14,353 nucleotides of DNA, taken from the NCBI GenBank assembly GCA_016209155.1, contig JACQWU010000269.1, positions 1 to 14,353 on the forward strand, given 5' to 3'. Source of the stretch: Candidatus Desantisiibacteriota bacterium (GTDB lineage Bacteria; JACRDZ01). Shown piece after piece: positions 12,299 to 14,353 of this stretch. The notes under the pieces were generated by a model that was not told the DNA's origin, ran no database searches, and saw nothing but the letters and a program-made list of their open reading frames with translations. The position numbers were made by a program, and so were the translations under genes. How positions within the stretch are numbered: the first letter of the stretch is position 1; the number at the start of each line of letters is the position of its first letter.

Positions 12299-13483
12299 AT
12301 GAAAATAAAAATAGATGAAATCCAAAAAAGAATAAGACAACTTAATGGCGATGGTTGGCTTTTTTATGATGTTCACAATAGAGATCATATCGCCTACAAA
12401 ATTTTGGGGATTAATGATAAAAAACTGACTTCAAGACGTTGGTTTTATTTTATACCAAAAGCAGGAACATCTATTAAATTAGTCCATCGGATTGAAAATA
12501 AACGTTTGGAGAACATTCCCGGGGATACAATTACATATTTAGGTTGGCAAGAAATGCAATTGCAATTAAAAAATATATTATCTAATAGTAAAAAAATATT
12601 CATGCAATATTCACCTTTAAATAATATCCCAACTATTTCATATGCTGACGCTGGAATGGTAGAGTTAATAAGAAGTTTTAATATAGAAGTTCTTTCGTCT
12701 GCCAATCTAATTCAATTTTTTGAGAATCAAATAGACGAATACGGGATTTCGCTCCATAGAAAAGCGGGTGAAAAGATACAAATAATTAAAGACATGGCTT
12801 TTAATCTAATAATTAGTCATATCAATTCTGATAAAATTATTACGGAATATGATGTTCAAAAATTTATATTAGCAGAATTTGAAAAGGAAAATCTTACGTG
12901 TGAAGGCATATATCCTATAGTTGCTGCTAATTCGCACGCGGCTGACCCGCATTTTGAACTAACGAAGAAAAATTCAACTATAATCAAAAAAAATGACAGA
13001 GTATTAATTGATTTATGGGCTAAAGAAAATATGCCAAATGGTATTTATTATGATATCACATGGTGTGGATATATGGGATTATTTCCCCCGGAAGAATATT
13101 CTAAATTGTTTAATATAGTAGTTCACGCCAGAGATGCCGCTAAAAATTTTATAATAGAACGATTAAAAAAAGAGGAACCAATTTTAGGATGGGAAGTTGA
13201 TAAAGTGGCGCGTGACCATATCAAAAATATGGGATATGGCGAATATTTTATACATAGAACTGGGCATTCAATCCATACCAGTGTTCATGGCAATGGCGCG
13301 AATTTAGATAACCTTGAAACTAAAGATGACAGAGAGATTATCCCTGGATCTTGTTTTTCCATTGAACCAGGAATATATAAAAATGGAATAGGAGTGAGAT
13401 CCGAGATTAATGTTATAATAGATTATCAAAAAAATCTCATTATAGTCGGACCAGAACAACAGGATCTTGTTTTAATAAAATGA
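12299..13483 (+). CDS. M24-family metallopeptidase (Xaa-Pro aminopeptidase/prolidase-like)
   Basis: A 394-residue protein; ATG 12299 is preferred to ATG 12290 because the GGA at 12287-12289 is 9 nt upstream. The N-terminal creatinase-type domain occupies about residues 1-150 (DGWLFYDVHNRDHIAYKIL opening). The C-terminal pita-bread domain shows all five dinuclear metal ligands: D238 (VLIDLWAK), D252 (YYDITW), H323 (RTGHSIHTSVHG), E356 (SIEPGIY) and E369 (VRSEINV). Substrate-binding histidines are in HTSVHG. The spacing of the first two aspartates (14) is typical of the subfamily with DLWAKE...YYDITW rather than of E. coli PepP. It would remove N-terminal residues next to proline or cleave X-Pro dipeptides in the cytosol. 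The exact substrate is not deducible. It is followed by another metallopeptidase gene. Confidence 0.92.
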   Translation: MKIKIDEIQKRIRQLNGDGWLFYDVHNRDHIAYKILGINDKKLTSRRWFYFIPKAGTSIKLVHRIENKRLENIPGDTITYLGWQEMQLQLKNILSNSKKIFMQYSPLNNIPTISYADAGMVELIRSFNIEVLSSANLIQFFENQIDEYGISLHRKAGEKIQIIKDMAFNLIISHINSDKIITEYDVQKFILAEFEKENLTCEGIYPIVAANSHAADPHFELTKKNSTIIKKNDRVLIDLWAKENMPNGIYYDITWCGYMGLFPPEEYSKLFNIVVHARDAAKNFIIERLKKEEPILGWEVDKVARDHIKNMGYGEYFIHRTGHSIHTSVHGNGANLDNLETKDDREIIPGSCFSIEPGIYKNGIGVRSEINVIIDYQKNLIIVGPEQQDLVLIK

Positions 13484-13557
13484 ATTTAAAAAATTATATT
13501 GTTAAGCTAATAATTAAGAGTTATATTTTGAAATATCTAATTGATAGGAGTTAATTT

Positions 13558-14353
13558 ATGAAAACATTTTTAATTGAAGAAGAATACATTCGACTTTCTT
13601 TTGTAGCAGATAATATTTTAGGAAAAGGATCTATCGTTGATGCTTATTATGGAGATATTAATTTATTGAAAGATTTACCTCAATTTGATGTGCCAACTCT
13701 TATTAGAGAATTAGAACAGTTGCGAAAATCAATCAGTGGTAAATTTCATGATGAGGCAGACATTTTTAGAAAGACAATGCTTGAAAAACAAGTAGATGCA
13801 TTAATAATGTATATTCGCATTAAAAAGAATTTAATAGATATTGGTTATAAAGAAGCTGTAAAAGTGCTTCTTGATATTGATATTGTTGAAGAACCCCAAT
13901 TACAGCTCATGGAACAATTACGTTATAAATTGCAAGAGTTATTAAAAAAATCCGGTTATCAAGGAACATTATTTGAAATGTTTAATCTTTGGAGTACTAA
14001 AAATGAAATAGATGCGGATGAATTTCTTAAAGAAGTAAAAGATATTGCATTAGTTTTTTTAACTAAAACCCGTGATAAAGTGTTGTCAAAAATACTTTTA
14101 CCGTCAGAAGCAGAGGAGCTCATAAAAAGTTCAAATGTTGAATTTGCTGTTGTAGATACTAATCAGGGTTGGTCTGGATACAACTATTATGATCGTAATT
14201 TTTTTGGTAAAGTTGTATTTAATCGTAAAATAAAAAGAAATAAAAATAGTGCATTCGGCATCGTTGCACATGAAGCATATCCGGGACACCATACCTCGTG
14301 TATTATTAGGGAGTATCTTTATAACAAAAAAAAATTAGGAGCGGAAGCATCTA
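13558..14353 (+). CDS. HExxxGHH metallopeptidase (DUF885-like), 3' truncated
   Basis: An open frame of 265 codons from ATG 13558 to the window end with no stop; GATAGGAG (13543-13550) is 7 nt upstream. It begins MKTFLIEEEYIRLSFVADN and includes IVDAYYGDI near residue 30. This block is common to a family of cytosolic proteins with this metallopeptidase motif. Helical sequence follows to about residue 200. At residues 239-246 it has HEAYPGHH, the zinc-binding motif of the DUF885/gluzincin type (His, catalytic Glu, then His). It is followed by a long helix (CIIREYLYNKKK) that would carry the third ligand, beyond the edge. The order after the M24 peptidase, on the same strand with a 74-bp gap, suggests a peptide-degradation pair. 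Substrate unknown. Confidence 0.75.
   Translation, partial: MKTFLIEEEYIRLSFVADNILGKGSIVDAYYGDINLLKDLPQFDVPTLIRELEQLRKSISGKFHDEADIFRKTMLEKQVDALIMYIRIKKNLIDIGYKEAVKVLLDIDIVEEPQLQLMEQLRYKLQELLKKSGYQGTLFEMFNLWSTKNEIDADEFLKEVKDIALVFLTKTRDKVLSKILLPSEAEELIKSSNVEFAVVDTNQGWSGYNYYDRNFFGKVVFNRKIKRNKNSAFGIVAHEAYPGHHTSCIIREYLYNKKKLGAEAS

Overview
The window is AT-rich bacterial DNA with an ordinary genetic code: TAA and TGA both end genes, most genes start with ATG, and Shine-Dalgarno (SD) sites are common. Several features recall Patescibacteria (CPR) accessory regions. These are a large serine recombinase preceded by a tiny acidic ORF, an XRE regulator next to a RuvC-like gene, and short interspersed repeats of the type GTTCGACAAGCTC. 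That taxonomic call is inference from gene style; there is no marker gene here.

Layout. (1) Positions 1-124, minus strand: the 5' end of a class III adenylate/guanylate cyclase with a plausible promoter at about 293-321. (2) Positions 613-3071, plus strand: four overlapping or closely spaced genes resembling a phage/plasmid DNA-processing cassette (ribbon-helix-helix protein, DUF932 protein, a two-domain protein with a short C-terminal helical module, and a stand-alone PD-(D/E)XK nuclease with a predicted Fe-S cluster). A clear rho-independent terminator closes it. (3) Positions 3114-8063, plus strand: a Gabija-type anti-phage defence locus. It has a near-consensus promoter with 12-bp tandem repeats running into its -35 box, then gajA (OLD-family ATPase/TOPRIM nuclease), gajB (UvrD-like helicase), and a polytopic membrane protein of unknown role. 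(4) Positions 8170-9739, minus strand: a large serine recombinase and its small leading ORF, convergent with the defence genes and probably the mobility function of the region. (5) Positions 9983-10172: three different inverted repeats in 190 bp. (6) Positions 10203-11287: an XRE-type regulator whose ends are built from interspersed repeats, then a RuvC-like protein that seems to have lost two catalytic acidic residues. (7) Positions 11317-12238: a promoter, a leader with two mutually exclusive hairpins, and a two-TM protein with a possible phospholipase-D-like fold. (8) Positions 12299-14353: an M24 metallopeptidase with all five metal ligands, then the start of a second metallopeptidase (HExxxGHH) cut by the window end.

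In Gabija systems, GajA is a sequence-specific DNA nickase held inactive by nucleotides, and GajB is a helicase thought to deplete nucleotides when phage DNA is present. The two here are 13 bp apart, so co-transcription is very likely. The third, membrane-anchored gene follows on the same strand after about 90 bp and is the best candidate for an undescribed accessory component. The 613-3071 cassette is the second candidate for an uncharacterised system.
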